Assembly: GCA_001314815.1 (NCBI GenBank)
Contig: LJXT01000018.1
Span: 1 to 38,607 of the forward strand
Origin: Algoriphagus marincola HL-49
Lineage (GTDB): Bacteria > Bacteroidota > Bacteroidia > Cytophagales > Cyclobacteriaceae
DNA: 38,607 nucleotides
Direction of reading: 5' to 3'
Of the stretch, positions 6,167 to 14,157 are shown piece by piece. The notes beneath the pieces are model-generated. The model was given only the letters and a program-made list of their open reading frames with translations, did not search any database and was not told the DNA's origin. The position numbers and the translations under genes are program-made. The first letter of the stretch is position 1. Each line of letters starts with the position of its first letter.

Positions 6167-8236
6167 TTACCTCACCCAGAACTTTTTGGATATGGAATTG
6201 CGGTTGTTGGTCTGAAGCTGAAAAATATAAAGTCCCGGTGTGTAAAAGCCTGATTGAATCTCCAATTCCTGTCCAGCCTCTAGGCTGATATCTGACAAAA
6301 TCACCTGACCCAAAGCATTGACGATACGTCCTGTTCCGGATTGGTTGGAGATGACTTTCACCGGCCCTGGACTAGGGTTAGGATATATAATCAATTGAAT
6401 CCCTTCGCTTGGAGGAATGGTGGATTCCGAGGCCTTGAGATAAATCAATCCACCCGCTCGCGTACCCAAAATCAAATCAGGCTTACCTCCCAAAACATCC
6501 GGTAGCAAGGTGATCCAGGTATTTCTGCCCAGGCGAGTTGGATAGTTTTCACCTCCGATTTGGATTTGTACTTCCTCTCGCTGACTTTGCTGCATGAAGT
6601 TGTCGAGATAGGTCAAGATTCCTCCTTGATCGATAGTATACAGGCCGGGGTCTTCTTTTTGATAAACTGCAACAGCTAGATTTCGATTGGCAGGATTGTC
6701 CTGAAATCCCAAGAAATCGGTTTCAAGGAGCTCAGCAGCTAAAATTTCAAAGTTCACGGAATAGAGATCCAGGCCTCCATTTTGAGCTGCAACCAGCAAG
6801 TAATCTTCATCCTGATAATTGAAAAGTGACAAATAATCCCCTCGGTTGGGCTGATAGCCTGAAAGTTCAAGTTCGGTCCACCGATTGTTGATCAATTGAA
6901 AAATCCGCTGCTGCGGGATATTTCCTTCAAAACGTATTCCTGTCAGTAACCGTTGTACTCGACCTGTTTGGTCGGTGTATTCTAAATATTGAACTTCAGA
7001 AAGCCCTAATTCTCTAATGTTTTCAAAGCGATCCTTCTCTTCGAATGCTCCATTTTGAAAATCGAATTCTAAGATTTCACCCAATACTTCTCCTTCACGG
7101 GTCACATTGGCACTGAGGTAGAGTTTTCCTCCATTTTGATTTCCAAGGAAAAAAGGTCGTGTATTTTCTCCCAAATCCAAGATTTGATCCTGTAGAATGG
7201 GAGTGCTCATCCCATCAAAGCGGAAGATGGACTGAGCGAAATCCACTCCATAAATGGCAGCTGCCTCATTCGAATTAGAACTGATAATGAGATTTCCCTC
7301 GATCAACTCTGGATTGTGGAAAACAGGAAATTGGGGTAGCGCACCAAGGCTAGGAAGACTGGTGGAAAATTCTTCGAAAAGGGGATCAGTTTCTGTTCCT
7401 TTATTCGGAAGGAAATATAAGATATCGCACTCATCGCGGCCTAAAAGCAAATCGGAAATACCGTCTCCATCCCAATCCTGATAGAGAATAGAATGGCCGC
7501 CTGCATGTTGAATTCGGGCGTTTTCAGTAGGGCTGACGCTTAAATCTATTCCAGCACAAGTCTGTCCAAAAGAGATATCTCCGCAGGCACAGATTTCAAA
7601 TAAGCCCCAATGCCTCACTGGAAAAGCAAAGCCATCGATATCCGGGCTGCCACTTCGATCCACGGAAGTATTTTCATAGAATTCCAGATAGTCTCCCGAG
7701 GCAAAATTGAAGATCACCAAGTCTAGATCTCCGTCTCCGTCTAAATCTTGAATCAGCGGCGTGTCAAGATTATTGGCTTGAATGTTGGATCCATTATCTA
7801 ATGGAAGAAAGTCTTGAGCCAGCTCAAAGGAAATGGAGTTGCCGGAAGAAGTGTTTTGGTATGCTTTGATACCTCTGGCTGTGGAAGTGAAGAGGTCCTT
7901 TTTACCGTCTGAATTGTAGTCCGCCAACACCAAAAACCCACTGATGTCCTCCGGAAAGTAGTAAGCCCATTCAGGTTGGTGGATGAATTCCTCACCAGAT
8001 TTTTCGAATACGGTGAGTTGCCGGGAATTGATATCCCAGACTACCCACTCTTCGGCTCCGTCATCATTCAAATCAATTGTTTGGATTTGAGCTGAATTGA
8101 TTCCGCCACTCCAAGGGGAGCTCAGCGTCTTGCTTTCCAGATTGACTGCTGTGCTCTTATCAAAAGTGAAAGCGGTTTGGCCTTGACTGGGCAAGGTTAA
8201 GAGAGATATGAAAAAAAGCAGGATTAAACTTCTCAT
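6167..8236 (-). CDS. Secreted FG-GAP/VCBS repeat protein with T9SS sorting domain
   Basis: The protein has 689 residues. A signal peptide (about 1-19, ending SQG-QTAF) is followed by FG-GAP/VCBS-like repeats with calcium-loop signatures DLNDDGAEEW, DYNSDGKKDL, DLDGDGDLDL and DWDGDGISDL, which predict an integrin-like beta-propeller. The last 80 residues (IYPNPSPGPVKV.. to KKFWVR) form a typical type A C-terminal domain for the type IX secretion system, so export to the cell surface or medium is expected. No catalytic motif is visible, and binding or adhesion is the cautious reading. It is divergent from murF and stands as a single gene. Confidence 0.88.
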   Translation of the reverse strand: MRSLILLFFISLLTLPSQGQTAFTFDKSTAVNLESKTLSSPWSGGINSAQIQTIDLNDDGAEEWVVWDINSRQLTVFEKSGEEFIHQPEWAYYFPEDISGFLVLADYNSDGKKDLFTSTARGIKAYQNTSSGNSISFELAQDFLPLDNGSNIQANNLDTPLIQDLDGDGDLDLVIFNFASGDYLEFYENTSVDRSGSPDIDGFAFPVRHWGLFEICACGDISFGQTCAGIDLSVSPTENARIQHAGGHSILYQDWDGDGISDLLLGRDECDILYFLPNKGTETDPLFEEFSTSLPSLGALPQFPVFHNPELIEGNLIISSNSNEAAAIYGVDFAQSIFRFDGMSTPILQDQILDLGENTRPFFLGNQNGGKLYLSANVTREGEVLGEILEFDFQNGAFEEKDRFENIRELGLSEVQYLEYTDQTGRVQRLLTGIRFEGNIPQQRIFQLINNRWTELELSGYQPNRGDYLSLFNYQDEDYLLVAAQNGGLDLYSVNFEILAAELLETDFLGFQDNPANRNLAVAVYQKEDPGLYTIDQGGILTYLDNFMQQSQREEVQIQIGGENYPTRLGRNTWITLLPDVLGGKPDLILGTRAGGLIYLKASESTIPPSEGIQLIIYPNPSPGPVKVISNQSGTGRIVNALGQVILSDISLEAGQELEIQSGFYTPGLYIFQLQTNNRNSISKKFWVR

Positions 8237-8291
8237 GGCTAAATTCTAAACCGAATTTAAAGATAAAACGTTGCCAAAAGCCAAAAGTGAC

Positions 8292-8323
8292 TTGGATTAC
8301 CTTATTTTGGACTATTAAATTTG
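8292..8323 (+). promoter_or_regulatory. murF promoter, -7 box 4 bp from the start codon
   Basis: TTGG (8292-8295), a 20-bp spacer and TAAATTTG (8316-8323) match the Bacteroidota promoter pattern. The ATG is at 8328, so the transcript would start at or very near the A of the start codon. Confidence 0.55.
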
Positions 8324-8327
8324 AGTC

Positions 8328-9623
8328 ATGAACATCATCATCTTATACGAAGCCTTTCTCAAGAGTACTGGAGTCAGTACTGATACACGTAAAATTGAAC
8401 CAGGAAATCTGTTTTTCGCACTGAAAGGTCCAAATTTTGATGCGAATGAATTTGCTGAGAAGGCTCTTGAAATGGGAGCTTCAGGAGTGGTGGTCGATGA
8501 CCCCGCTTACTATTTGGAAAATGATGAGCGCTATTTTATCTGTCAGGATGCTTTGGTTTGCTTGCAGAAACTGGCCAATTATCACCGACATCAATTCGAC
8601 ATACCTATCATTGGTCTTACCGGAAGCAATGGAAAGACTACTTCTAAAGAGCTACTGAATGGGGTATTGAAGACTAAATTCAAGACCTTGGCCACAGTCG
8701 GCAATCTCAATAATCACATTGGAGTTCCCCTGACCTTGCTTTCTCTCAAGAAAGAACACGAACTGGCTATCATCGAAATGGGAGCCAATAAGCAAGGGGA
8801 CATTCAGGAGCTTTGTGAAATTGCCGAGCCCACACATGGTTTCATTACCAACATTGGCAAAGCTCATTTAGAGGGAATGGGTGGGCCTGAAGGGGTTTTG
8901 AAGACAAAAACAGAACTCTATCAGCACATTCGTGAAAAAGATGGGACGGTTTTTATCAATAGCCAGGATCCCATCTTAAGCAATATGGTCAAGCGGTTCG
9001 AAGAGCCCGTGCTTTATCCTTCCAAAGGGGATTTTTGCGAAGTACAATTTCTGGGTGCCGATCCTTTCGTAAAGTTTTCGGTCGAGGGAGTGGAAGGGGA
9101 GCAGCTATCTTCCCTAATCGGAGCTTATAATTTTGGAAATATTGCCACTGCGCTTACTATCGGGAAGTTTTTTGGAGTGGATATGAATCGAGCGGTGGAG
9201 GCAGTTTTGAATTACAAACCTTCCAATATGCGCTCCCAATTGGTCGAAAAGAGGAGTAACTTAATCATTTTGGATGCTTACAATGCCAATCCATCAAGCA
9301 TGGAAGCAGCGATTAGGACCTTTGGTCAGATGAAAGGGAAGAAGCATAAAATGATCATCCTAGGAGACATGTATGAGTTGGGGGAGCATGCCGAAGCGGA
9401 GCATGCAAAATTAGGAGAGATAGTCAGCGAGTATGAGTTTGATAAGGTTTGTTTCACAGGAAAGCTCATCGTTTCTGCACTCACTAAGGCACCGAATGCC
9501 CTGTATTTTCCCGATCCTTTTTCATTCCGAAATTGGCTTCAGGACAGTCAACTGGAAGACTACATGATTCTGATCAAAGGAAGTAGAGGGATGAAGTTGG
9601 AGGGGCTGGTTGATTTTATTTGA
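8328..9623 (+). CDS. murF: UDP-N-acetylmuramoyl-tripeptide--D-alanyl-D-alanine ligase
   Basis: MurF adds D-Ala-D-Ala to the UDP-MurNAc-tripeptide, the last cytoplasmic step of the peptidoglycan precursor peptide. The 431 residues show an N-terminal substrate domain (GVSTDTRKIEPGNLFFALKG, 15-34), the ATP-binding loop TGSNGKTT (98-105), the central NHIGVPLTLL and EMGANKQGDI motifs, and the C-terminal ligase domain with LDAYNANPSSMEAAI and GDMYELG. All diagnostic motifs are intact and the length is normal. The gene is not in a mur cluster here. It converges on the vapC-type gene, and the two stop regions overlap by 8 bp. Confidence 0.96.
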   Translation: MNIIILYEAFLKSTGVSTDTRKIEPGNLFFALKGPNFDANEFAEKALEMGASGVVVDDPAYYLENDERYFICQDALVCLQKLANYHRHQFDIPIIGLTGSNGKTTSKELLNGVLKTKFKTLATVGNLNNHIGVPLTLLSLKKEHELAIIEMGANKQGDIQELCEIAEPTHGFITNIGKAHLEGMGGPEGVLKTKTELYQHIREKDGTVFINSQDPILSNMVKRFEEPVLYPSKGDFCEVQFLGADPFVKFSVEGVEGEQLSSLIGAYNFGNIATALTIGKFFGVDMNRAVEAVLNYKPSNMRSQLVEKRSNLIILDAYNANPSSMEAAIRTFGQMKGKKHKMIILGDMYELGEHAEAEHAKLGEIVSEYEFDKVCFTGKLIVSALTKAPNALYFPDPFSFRNWLQDSQLEDYMILIKGSRGMKLEGLVDFI

Positions 9624-10035
9624 TGGTGGAAAGGAAAGCTTCGGGAGTAAAAATTGGAATTTGAGACTTTTTATAATCAGCTAAGTTTCGAGTGATAATA
9701 CCTTTGATTTCCGGATTTTGAACAGCTGAAAAATGCTGAATAGCATCTTCAAAATCAGAAAATCCACTTTTCAATGTTGCAAAAATCTCTTTTTCGGAAA
9801 CGGGGAGGATTTTACAGAAGCTTACCAATTCGGTGATCTTTTTTAATGCTCCATCATTTCCATATAACTTTCTGAGAAGGTAATGTACATTAGCCACTGT
9901 CAATGATGAAAGAAAAATCTGGATTTCACCATTATAAGCCAAGCCGAATATACTCCTTGCTGGTACATTAAAAGGTTCCCTTTTCAAAAGGAAATCTAAA
10001 ATTACATCGGAATCTAAAAAAATATTAGAGTCCAT
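9616..10035 (-). CDS. PIN-domain toxin, VapC type (locus 1)
   Basis: A 139-residue PIN-domain protein, expected to be a Mg-dependent endoribonuclease. The acidic positions are visible: FLDSDVILDFL near the N-terminus (Asp in the first strand), FSDFEDAIQHF in the middle (about residue 88-98), and ITRNLADYKKSQIPIFTPEAF at the end, where many VapCs have NxxDF. It overlaps the upstream antitoxin gene by 11 bp. It resembles the PIN protein at 24991-25395 in the C-terminal ITRNxxDxKxSQIPxFxP region, so the two pairs look paralogous. Confidence 0.85.
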   Translation of the reverse strand: MDSNIFLDSDVILDFLLKREPFNVPARSIFGLAYNGEIQIFLSSLTVANVHYLLRKLYGNDGALKKITELVSFCKILPVSEKEIFATLKSGFSDFEDAIQHFSAVQNPEIKGIITRNLADYKKSQIPIFTPEAFLSTIK

Positions 10036-10291
10036 ACTTTTCCATTAATGCTTTGGTCAGCTCTTCTTTGTAATCAAATTCCCCTTCATGTTTTAGGCAT
10101 CCTTCTAATTTTAAAAAACTTTCTGGAAGTGGTTTCCTTTCTTTTTTTACGGAATCTTCCTTTTTCTCAAGTACTAAGAGTTTAAAATAATTTTCTACCA
10201 AGGAAGACAAACTTTGCCCTTGTTGGGCAGCATATTCCTTTGCTTTTTCGATCACGTCTTTTTCAAGTGTGAGTGTTAACTTGGTGTTCAT
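10025..10291 (-). CDS. VapB-type antitoxin, DUF6364-like (locus 1)
   Basis: The protein has 88 residues. It begins MNTKLTLTLEKDVIEKAKEYAAQQGQ, a ribbon-helix-helix-like start in which the first strand contacts DNA, followed by SLSSLVENYF. The C-terminal half (PESFLKLEGCLKHEGEFDYKEELTKALMEKYG) would bind the PIN toxin. The paralogue at 25392-25643 begins MKTKLTLTIEKNIIEKAKEF. Two ACACGTGT boxes sit directly upstream, the nearer one one base from the start codon, as expected for autorepression. Confidence 0.85.
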   Translation of the reverse strand: MNTKLTLTLEKDVIEKAKEYAAQQGQSLSSLVENYFKLLVLEKKEDSVKKERKPLPESFLKLEGCLKHEGEFDYKEELTKALMEKYGL

Positions 10292-10292
10292 A

Positions 10293-10336
10293 ACACGTGT
10301 AGATTTTAAAAATTAAACACGTGTAATTTAATCAAA
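10293..10336 (-). promoter_or_regulatory. Operator/promoter of vapBC locus 1 (two ACACGTGT boxes)
   Basis: Identical 8-bp palindromes ACACGTGT lie at 10293-10300 and 10317-10324, 24 bp apart. A TTTG (10336-10333) and TAATTTTT (10315-10308) with a 17-bp spacer could be the -33/-7 pair. One box would then lie in the spacer and the other over the transcript start. The 14-mer ACACGTGTAATTTA at the distal box recurs at 25856-25869. Confidence 0.65.
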
Positions 10337-10440
10337 AGTTCAAATCAAGGAATTTTAACCCCAAAAAAATCTCTATACTTACCCAAACTACTAGATTTTT
10401 GATAGGGTTATATTGAAGTAACTTCTTAAAGAATCAAATT

Positions 10441-11118
10441 ATGCGCCCCTACCTCAAATTCCTCAGTTCACTAGCTGAAAACAATCATAAAGATTGGATG
10501 GATGCCAACAGAGATTGGTATCAGTCAAACCGAAAAGAATTTTTGGAGGATGTGGAGGTCATGTTAAAGAATCTCTCAGAACTCGAGCCGGCGCTGTCTG
10601 CATTCAAACCGAAAGATTGCGTATTTAGACAAAATAGGGATATCCGTTTTTCTGCCAATAAGGATCCCTATAAAACCAATTTTGCAGCCTATTTTTCACC
10701 AAAAGGAAAGAAATCCGAAGGTCCGGGATGGTATCTTCATATACAGCCAGGTAATTCCTTTTTTGCAGGAGGCATTTGGATGCCAATGGCAGAAACACTG
10801 AAGAAAATTCGAAAGGAAATTGATTACTCCGGTGCTGACTTAGCGGAAATTCTCAGTGAACCGGAGTTTGTCAAAATGTTTCCCACCATCGAAGGAGAAA
10901 AGCTCAAGACAAGTCCAAGGGATTATGATACAGATCATCCTTATATCGAGTTGCTTCGGATGAAAAGCTTCATCGTTTCCAGCCCAATTGCAGACAAGGA
11001 TGTAAACTCGGGCAATTTTCTGAACCTTGCCTTTCAAGGCTTTTCCGTGATGAAGCCTTTTTTGGACTTTCTGGATAAAGCCGTAGAGGAGGTCGAAGAC
11101 GGCTCGGATTTACTTTAA
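10441..11118 (+). CDS. DUF2461 (TIGR02453) family protein
   Basis: A 225-residue cytoplasmic protein of the widespread DUF2461 family. Recognisable segments are the N-terminal LKFLSSLAENNHKDWMDANRDWY, then FRQNRDIRFSANKDPYKTNFAAYFSPKG (about 60-90) and PGWYLHIQPGNSFFAGGIW (about 98-117). The family has no firmly assigned biochemical role that I can name. It is a single gene, divergent from vapBC locus 1, with no obvious operon partner. Family membership is confident; function is unknown. Confidence 0.85.
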   Translation: MRPYLKFLSSLAENNHKDWMDANRDWYQSNRKEFLEDVEVMLKNLSELEPALSAFKPKDCVFRQNRDIRFSANKDPYKTNFAAYFSPKGKKSEGPGWYLHIQPGNSFFAGGIWMPMAETLKKIRKEIDYSGADLAEILSEPEFVKMFPTIEGEKLKTSPRDYDTDHPYIELLRMKSFIVSSPIADKDVNSGNFLNLAFQGFSVMKPFLDFLDKAVEEVEDGSDLL

Positions 11119-11280
11119 TTTATGAAGGCCTTATCAATTTGTAGCTTCGCTTTTCTAACAGTGAGAAAAGTGAATGCCCTACAATGAACCTAGAGGTTCA
11201 TAATTCGGATGCTTCACTCTTCCAACTTCCTGCCAGAAATAAAAGAGAATTTGACAAAGGCTTAATTGCGGAAAACCATA

Positions 11281-11553
11281 TTAATCAAAATCACTCCAAT
11301 TTACATTTTCAGAAAAGGCTGTAAAAAAGCCAAAGCCAATCACGGAAAAGATAATGATTCCAATCACAAAGCCGATGAGTCGAAGAATCAGCTCAGATTT
11401 GGCCCAATTCGATTTGTTGACATCGGTGTTTTTATCTACTGCCCAAACGATCAACATGATAAAGCCAATGAGTGGTAATTTGGAAATCAGCACATTGATG
11501 ATCCAGTCTCCAAGTGTCAAGGGTGGATTTTTGAATTCTTCTGGGATGTTCAT
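11281..11553 (-). CDS. Hypothetical membrane protein, 90 residues
   Basis: No family is recognised. Two hydrophobic helices are visible: about residues 22-43 (ISKLPLIGFIMLIVWAV) and 57-80 (LILRLIGFVIGIIIFSVIGF). They are joined by a polar loop with DKNTDVNKSNWAKSE. It lies 20 bp downstream of a small lipoprotein gene on the same strand and is probably co-transcribed with it. The intergenic DNA on its far side (11119-11280) holds two short inverted repeats (one is ATGAACC/GGTTCAT) and no gene. Confidence 0.7.
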   Translation of the reverse strand: MNIPEEFKNPPLTLGDWIINVLISKLPLIGFIMLIVWAVDKNTDVNKSNWAKSELILRLIGFVIGIIIFSVIGFGFFTAFSENVNWSDFD

Positions 11554-11573
11554 AGTGTCGAGGGTTTGATAAT

Positions 11574-11996
11574 TTATTGGAAGTCTTTGGTCTGAAACTC
11601 ATGCTCCTGCATGGCGAAATTATCTGGGTTAAAGGGATCAGTTTGGATAAACTGAACCACGATTTTTTCATAGTTTTCAGAATTTTCAAAGTCTCTGAGA
11701 TAGATTTCAGCACACTTTCTGGCGAGTACTTCCGGGTATTCCCCCAGAAGTTTTGGATCGCCATTCTCCAATTTAAGAATAATTATAGATTCATCATTTG
11801 TCCGATTCAAATTCACAGAGGTGCCTTGGAAATCACCTAAAGCGCGAATTTCATCTGAAGGAACAAATCCATCTCCCACCATTTTTTCCATTCCCTTAAA
11901 CGCTATTTTGAGAATGTCCTCAGGCTGACAGGAGCAGGAAGAGAGAAAAAAAATAGCCATCAAAAAAGTGATGGCTTGAAGTCTTATTGTTTTCAT
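11574..11996 (-). CDS. Small lipoprotein of unknown function
   Basis: A 140-residue predicted lipoprotein: MKTIRLQ, a hydrophobic stretch, then LSSCSC as the lipobox. The mature part is acidic and globular (VPSDEIRALGDFQGTSVNL, YPEVLARKCAEIYLRDFENSENYEKIVVQFI). I do not recognise a family. The ATG at 11996 is preferred because it gives a clean signal. A TTG at 12005 would add three residues and overlap the stop of the upstream T9SS gene. Confidence 0.7.
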   Translation of the reverse strand: MKTIRLQAITFLMAIFFLSSCSCQPEDILKIAFKGMEKMVGDGFVPSDEIRALGDFQGTSVNLNRTNDESIIILKLENGDPKLLGEYPEVLARKCAEIYLRDFENSENYEKIVVQFIQTDPFNPDNFAMQEHEFQTKDFQ

Positions 11997-12001
11997 AAAG
12001 C

Positions 12002-13210
12002 TCAATTTCTAAGTATTTTGATTTGCTCAGAGTGATTGTTCCACTGTACTTCCAGAATATAGAATCCAGCTGGAAGATAACCAAAATACGAATTTATTAT
12101 GAACCTTGAAGTTGTGGGGAGTGGAACTGTTTTTTCTCTTAGCTCACCCGTAGTATTCAGCAGGCGTAGTTTCACTTTTCCTCCTGATATTTTTTCTTTT
12201 CCCAGATAGCCTAACTCTAAATTTTGACCTGCATAGCTCGGGTTTGGAAATAAAGTCCAACCGGGTTTGATCTCTTTGGGCATCTCACGTTTTACCAAGA
12301 GAACAGAACTATAATAATCGAATTCCTCTGTTTTTTTTCTTATTCTGTAGTAGAGGTGGTCTTGATTAAAGGGGAAATTTGTGTCTTGAAAGGAGTAAGT
12401 AGTCTTTTCAGTTTTTGAATTAGGAATTTCAATGGTTCCGATAGTTTGAAAAGGCTCATCACCACTATTCTTTCTGTGAATTTCGAAAGTGCCAGGCTCT
12501 ATTTCTCGATTCGTTTCCCAGTTTAGGACTACTTTTCCTTTCTTCGGCGACCACTCTCCTTCAAAGTAGGAAAGGTCTAAGGATAGAACTGAAGCAACGT
12601 CTAAAAAATATTCTATAGTTTGAGAACAGCCATTTGCATCGGTCACAGTCAGTGTATATAAGCCTGTACTCAGGCCGAATATATTTCTATTTGTACTGTA
12701 AAAACCATCAGGCCCCGTCCATTCAAAGCTATAAGGCTCCGTGCCTCCAGTGACACTTTCCACGTAAATGATCCCGGTATCATCATCGATTTTTGTAGGG
12801 AAAATAGTCACCTGAATACCAAAGTTGGGATCAATGAAAATATCCTTGTAGATGGTAGTAGTTGTCACTCCATCATCAGCGGTAAGTCCTATAGTGTAGG
12901 TGCCTGTTGCAGGGAAATCAAAAACTGGACTTGGTCCGGTAGCAGTCCCTAGTCCGTCAAAATCCCATTCGAAAGTATAATTGTATGGTGGTGATCCACC
13001 TATAGTTTGCGAAGTGAATTCAATGGTCGTATTACAAATCCCATTAGACTGGAAATCGAATTTTGGAAATAATGGAACAGCTGCTGTAAAGCCTTCTAGG
13101 TTGCCGTAGCATTGTGAATTAATATTATTTTTATTGCTGATCTCGCAAGTAGAATTAGGGTCAGCTGTACCCGTGGTCCAATAGATGAAAATGTCTTTAA
13201 TGTCTACCAC
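12002..13210 (-). CDS. C-terminal part of a TAG-split T9SS-sorted PKD-domain protein
   Basis: The 402-residue frame contains a PKD-like domain (GSPPYNYTFEWDFDGLG to GTYTIGLTADDG, about 72-112), a second SprB/Ig-like repeat (GGTEPYSFEWTGPDG.. to GLYTLTVTDANGCSQT), a linker domain and a type A T9SS sorting domain (TLFPNPSYAGQNLEL.. to SEQIKILRN). It has no signal peptide. The GTG at 13210 is only the first possible start. The reading frame is continuous with the signal-peptide ORF at 13259-13573 and is separated from it by a single TAG (13261-13259) followed by QNVWVKVRDFTWNWGDV. The two are almost certainly one gene of about 523 codons that now carries an in-frame stop. Confidence 0.8.
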   Translation of the reverse strand: MVDIKDIFIYWTTGTADPNSTCEISNKNNINSQCYGNLEGFTAAVPLFPKFDFQSNGICNTTIEFTSQTIGGSPPYNYTFEWDFDGLGTATGPSPVFDFPATGTYTIGLTADDGVTTTTIYKDIFIDPNFGIQVTIFPTKIDDDTGIIYVESVTGGTEPYSFEWTGPDGFYSTNRNIFGLSTGLYTLTVTDANGCSQTIEYFLDVASVLSLDLSYFEGEWSPKKGKVVLNWETNREIEPGTFEIHRKNSGDEPFQTIGTIEIPNSKTEKTTYSFQDTNFPFNQDHLYYRIRKKTEEFDYYSSVLLVKREMPKEIKPGWTLFPNPSYAGQNLELGYLGKEKISGGKVKLRLLNTTGELREKTVPLPTTSRFIINSYFGYLPAGFYILEVQWNNHSEQIKILRN

Positions 13211-13258
13211 ATCCCCCCAATTCCAAGTAAAATCCCGAACCTTAACCCAAACGTTCTG

Positions 13259-13573
13259 CTAGGCTTGTACACCAGAAAAAAGACATTCGTATTGCTCATC
13301 TGCGATTAGAACGTCATTGATGACAATATCAAAAAAGAATCTCAGGTTATATCCATTAGTTGAAGAGCCTCCCAGAATAGTCCAGAGTTCTCCGTTGATT
13401 TCTTCTCCAAGTTCATATTCGTCAGTGACTGTGAAAGGGTTTCCATTGGCATCCCGTAACTGAAAGCCATCCACAACAAAATTATTCTGAGGGCATTGGG
13501 CAAATAGGACCTTAGGAATACTTAGGGTCATAAGTATCAAAATAACTATTTTGATTAGTCCTATTTTTTGCAT
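13259..13573 (-). CDS. N-terminal part of the same TAG-split secreted protein
   Basis: This 104-residue ORF supplies the signal peptide (MQKIGLIKIVILILMTLSIP.. with cleavage near LFA-QCPQ) and the first domain. It ends ECLFSGVQA followed by TAG. The same frame then stays open for 419 further codons through PKD repeats to a T9SS sorting domain. As it stands, the product would reach the periplasm without a sorting domain, so it is either a broken gene, a recent nonsense allele, a sequencing error or a readthrough case. Confidence 0.75.
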   Translation of the reverse strand: MQKIGLIKIVILILMTLSIPKVLFAQCPQNNFVVDGFQLRDANGNPFTVTDEYELGEEINGELWTILGGSSTNGYNLRFFFDIVINDVLIADEQYECLFSGVQA

Positions 13574-13901
13574 TTAACTCGGTACTTTCGGGCTTCAAAT
13601 ATAGCAAATGAAGCAACACAAAAAGCATTGTAAATAACTGGTTTTCTGATAATTAAGACTAGATGATTATATAAAAATAAAAAGTCTTTTGGTACTGATA
13701 ATATTGAATTTTGTCACAGGAAAAAATCAAAAAACCTCTTAATTTTTTTGGAGTCAACTCTAAAAGTTCACTTGGTTTAGATGGAGGCGGACTCTACTTG
13801 ATGTTTTTCTTGACTTTAAATGATTCGAGTTTATATAGGTCCTATTGAATTATTAAACCTTCCGAAATGCATCTGGGATTCGCTAGTCTTTGAGCTAACA
13901 T
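13574..13901. other. AT-rich intergenic region, no gene seen
   Basis: The region between the split T9SS gene and the tRNA is AT-rich, and I find no open frame above about 20 codons with coding character on either strand. It should hold the promoter of the T9SS gene, but no box is clear enough to name. Confidence 0.5.
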
Positions 13902-13936
13902 TAAAAAAACAAAAAGCTCCTCTATTGAGAAGCTTT
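13902..13936 (-). terminator. Terminator after tRNA-Ala
   Basis: On the minus strand, AAAGCTTCTC/GAGGAGCTTT form a 10-position stem with one mismatch and loop AATA. The run TTGTTTTTTT follows it. It lies 3 bases past the encoded CCA of the tRNA. Confidence 0.8.
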
Positions 13937-13938
13937 GA

Positions 13939-14017
<79 letters not shown>

Positions 14018-14034
14018 TTTTTCTATTTTTCAGT

Positions 14035-14107
14035 ATTCAAACCGATGAACTTCCCGAATGCTTTCGGGACGCTCTAGTCCCGATGACTATCGGGAAGCTA
14101 ATCCCCC
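14035..14107 (-). pseudogene. tRNA-Ala fragment with two palindromes replacing its arms
   Basis: On the minus strand this segment splits completely into five blocks: 12 nt identical to the tRNA-Ala 5' end (14107-14096), an 18-nt palindrome TCCCGAT/ATCGGGA (14095-14078), CTAGAGCG identical to the tRNA (14077-14070), an 18-nt palindrome TCCCGAA/TTCGGGA (14069-14052), and 17 nt matching the variable loop and T-arm start with 3 mismatches (14051-14035). The palindromes take the place of the 7-nt D-loop core and of the exact 17-nt anticodon arm. The 3' acceptor half is absent. It cannot be a working tRNA. Confidence 0.8.
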
Positions 14108-14157
14108 TCGTTTGAGGTGCAAATATAGAACTGGATTTAATACCCACAAATATTTAA

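Noticed and set aside
10440-11280. Mobile-element remnant around the DUF2461 gene
   Set aside because: No transposase, terminal inverted repeats or target duplications are visible. The short inverted repeats at 11150-11210 are too small to support it.
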